Shown: piece after piece, positions 5,654 to 7,183 of the stretch | How the letters are laid out: every line of letters begins with the position of its first letter | Position numbering within the stretch: position 1 is the stretch's first letter | Origin: UBA9647 sp035506075 | GTDB taxonomy: Bacteria; Bacteroidota; Ignavibacteria; UBA10030 | Reading direction: 5' to 3' | Assembly (NCBI GenBank): GCA_035506075.1 | Contig: DATJQB010000017.1 | Location: forward strand, 1 to 7,183 | Length of the DNA: 7,183 nt | Made by a program: the position numbers and the translations under genes | Notes under the pieces: generated by a model | Database searches by the model: none | Seen by the model: only the letters and a program-made list of their open reading frames with translations | Told to the model about the DNA's origin: nothing

Positions 5654-7027
5654 TCATCCCGCACCTCCCGACGCCCCTGGAATGAAATGCCATTGTCCAG
5701 CTCTTGAAACCTCCCAGGTCAATACTACGATGACGGGAAGATACTCTGCAATCAAGGCCCACCACGGCTGACCCCACATGCCGCTGAGTTTATAGGTGAG
5801 AATTGTCACGCTCGTGAGACTGGCAGTCATTGAATAAACAATGCCGGTCCAGGAACGCGTGAGCGGCAGAAGGAGCGTTAGCCAGGCAATGTACCATGGA
5901 TGAACGACGGGTGAACACAGGAGCAGCAACAGAACAGCAAGGTTCATTTTACCTGGCAGGTTTTTGTTGCTCAGATAAACAATGAGCAGCAAGACGCAAA
6001 GAAGCCCAAGACAGATCAATCGTGATTTCTGATTGTCTGCAAGAACGGCGTAGACTCCTTCGAACACGATTCCATTGAATGTCCAGTCACGAGCGAAGGT
6101 TCCGAGCGCTTCAAACGGATTCGAAGAAATCACGTACGGCAGAAACTGGATTGCAACGACGATGGCTGGTACTCCGAGCACCAGGAATCTTCGCCCCCAG
6201 GATCGTTCGGCAAAGAACAAGACCGGTAACAACACAACCGCGACAGGTTTGATGGAGATCGACAGGCCGAACAGAATGAGTCCGATCATTCTTCGGCGGC
6301 TCAGGAACGAGAACAGCCCAAAAAGGAGCAGCGGAAACCCGATCGCGTCCAGATGTCCGTCAAGACCGAACTGCAGAATTGGCAGCGGGCACAATGCATA
6401 CAAGAGGAGATACTTCCTCGGTATGTCCATGAGACGCAACAGCAAGAACAATGCGAGGAATGTCGCCAGTTCTGAAGCGAGCAGCAAGATCTTGTATCCC
6501 CAGACGTGTTCGCCGCTCATTTGATACCCCAGATAAAAGATCCACTCGCTGAAAGGGAAGTAGAGGGTCTTCAACGTTGGATGATTGACAGAACAGGGAA
6601 GAAGATCTGAATGGAGTGAACTCAACGCGCTGGAGTCGGGAGCATACAGGTATGGATTGATGTGGCTGCTCTGCACCTTTCCGTCCCACATGTATCGATA
6701 GATATCGTCGGACCCAATGGGGGTTGAAGCCACGAAACTCAGGCGAACAAGGAAGGCAACAACCAGGATGGCGAACAGGAACCGCTCCGACAATTCGGTT
6801 CGTAACAGAAGCCAGCTCATCCATCCAAAGAATGCCGAAGTTCCGACGAACACAAGCGTATACATCCATGCCGGATGCAAGAGCGGCACGTGGACCGCGA
6901 GCAAGCCGGCGGTGATGAGGATGACGACAGCAATGAACTGAATTGCGTGCGGAGTCTTCAATGGTTTGAGCTCACCGAGGTGTCGCAGTGTACAACTCGG
7001 TGTAACGAAATGCAAAAACAAGCACAT
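5654..7027 (-). CDS. polytopic GT-C glycosyltransferase (mannosyltransferase-like, DUF2029/GT87 type)
   Basis: This is an integral inner-membrane protein that should transfer a sugar from a polyprenyl-phosphate donor to a glycan or lipid acceptor on the outer face of the membrane. From ATG 7027 it has 457 residues, with many hydrophobic spans throughout. After the first spans comes GSDDIYRYMWDG (105-116), the acidic first-loop motif expected for catalysis in GT-C enzymes, followed by the family-like GKVQSSHINPYLYAP. NHPTLKTLYFP (148-158), LDGHLDAIGFP (222-232), SISIKPVAV (256-264) and HPWYIAW (376-382) are further conserved-looking blocks. Start: GTG 7051 gives eight more residues but has no Shine-Dalgarno; ATG 7027 has GAGAAGA a few bases upstream and shares its A with the stop of the upstream frame; a TTG at residue 23 is also possible, since residues 1-22 look poorly protein-like. 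It lies outside the tRNA repeats. Sugar and acceptor are unknown. Confidence 0.82.
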   Translation of the reverse strand: MCLFLHFVTPSCTLRHLGELKPLKTPHAIQFIAVVILITAGLLAVHVPLLHPAWMYTLVFVGTSAFFGWMSWLLLRTELSERFLFAILVVAFLVRLSFVASTPIGSDDIYRYMWDGKVQSSHINPYLYAPDSSALSSLHSDLLPCSVNHPTLKTLYFPFSEWIFYLGYQMSGEHVWGYKILLLASELATFLALFLLLRLMDIPRKYLLLYALCPLPILQFGLDGHLDAIGFPLLLFGLFSFLSRRRMIGLILFGLSISIKPVAVVLLPVLFFAERSWGRRFLVLGVPAIVVAIQFLPYVISSNPFEALGTFARDWTFNGIVFEGVYAVLADNQKSRLICLGLLCVLLLIVYLSNKNLPGKMNLAVLLLLLCSPVVHPWYIAWLTLLLPLTRSWTGIVYSMTASLTSVTILTYKLSGMWGQPWWALIAEYLPVIVVLTWEVSRAGQWHFIPGASGGAG

Positions 7028-7183
7028 CAGAGTTCTTCTCTGACCGAACACTGTGAGCCGCGGTATCGTGGTTCGGAAATTTGTGTGCCTATCGGGGGAA
7101 TGAACGATTGGCGTGCAACGGCCCCAGAATGCTGAGATAATCTCTGGACTTCGTCCAAATGGATGATTCGGGACGCGATCATT
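7027..7183 (-). CDS. possible 3' end of an unrecognised gene
   Basis: On the minus strand a frame is open from the window edge to TGA 7029-7027, and its last base is the first base of the glycosyltransferase ATG (TGATG). At least 51 codons are visible, including an ATG at 7182, so it may start there or outside the window. The residues (for example IIHLDEVQRLSQHSG) show no family I recognise and no membrane span. The stop/start overlap hints at translational coupling, but an open frame of this length is weak evidence, and the region may simply be the glycosyltransferase leader. Confidence 0.33.
   Translation of the reverse strand, partial: MIASRIIHLDEVQRLSQHSGAVARQSFIPPIGTQISEPRYRGSQCSVREEL

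Noticed and set aside
6075..6524. Long plus-strand frame opposite the glycosyltransferase
   Set aside because: Arg/Asn/Ser-rich antisense shadow; the minus-strand frame carries the membrane spans and conserved motifs.

Overview
The window looks like a chromosomal segment from a Gram-negative bacterium of the Bacteroidota/Chlorobiota (FCB) type. Three things suggest this: a TonB-dependent receptor that begins with a carboxypeptidase-regulatory-like domain, a surface-type lipoprotein directly downstream of it, and a possible promoter with a TAnnTTTG -7 element. The tRNA gene does not encode its CCA end. The assignment is inference from gene style; no marker gene fixes the species.

Layout. A complete tRNA-Leu(CAG) gene lies on the minus strand at the left edge (3-86). 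About 600 bases without a convincing gene follow (91-699), holding several short dyads. At 700-972 is a stub that encodes a signal peptide and the first half of a carboxypeptidase-regulatory-like domain, then stops; it resembles the 5' end of a second receptor gene. The main unit is an apparent two-gene operon on the plus strand: a TonB-dependent outer-membrane receptor (1051-3834) and, 41 bases later, a beta-helix lipoprotein (3876-5216). A strong hairpin follows. Then comes a compact unit made of a possible promoter, a 20-codon ORF and an intrinsic terminator (5279-5462). On the minus strand, and convergent, is a multi-membrane-spanning GT-C type glycosyltransferase (5654-7027) with its own terminator. 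It may be translationally coupled to an unrecognised reading frame that runs off the right edge.

The most unusual feature is a 40-base direct repeat (51-90 and 5480-5519, 38 of 40 identical). It is the 5' half of the tRNA-Leu gene, starting exactly in the anticodon loop and running 4 bases past the gene's 5' end. The repeats bracket the receptor, the lipoprotein and the mini-unit, a 5.4-kb segment. A weaker 27-base repeat lies just inside each end. This is the pattern left by site-specific integration into a tRNA gene, although no integrase is visible and duplication of the 5' half (rather than the 3' half) is atypical.

Working together: the receptor and lipoprotein probably form a TonB-driven outer-membrane uptake pair, analogous in layout to SusC/SusD but with a beta-helix protein instead of a SusD fold. 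The substrate cannot be read from the sequence. The glycosyltransferase lies outside the repeats and is probably unrelated host chromosome.
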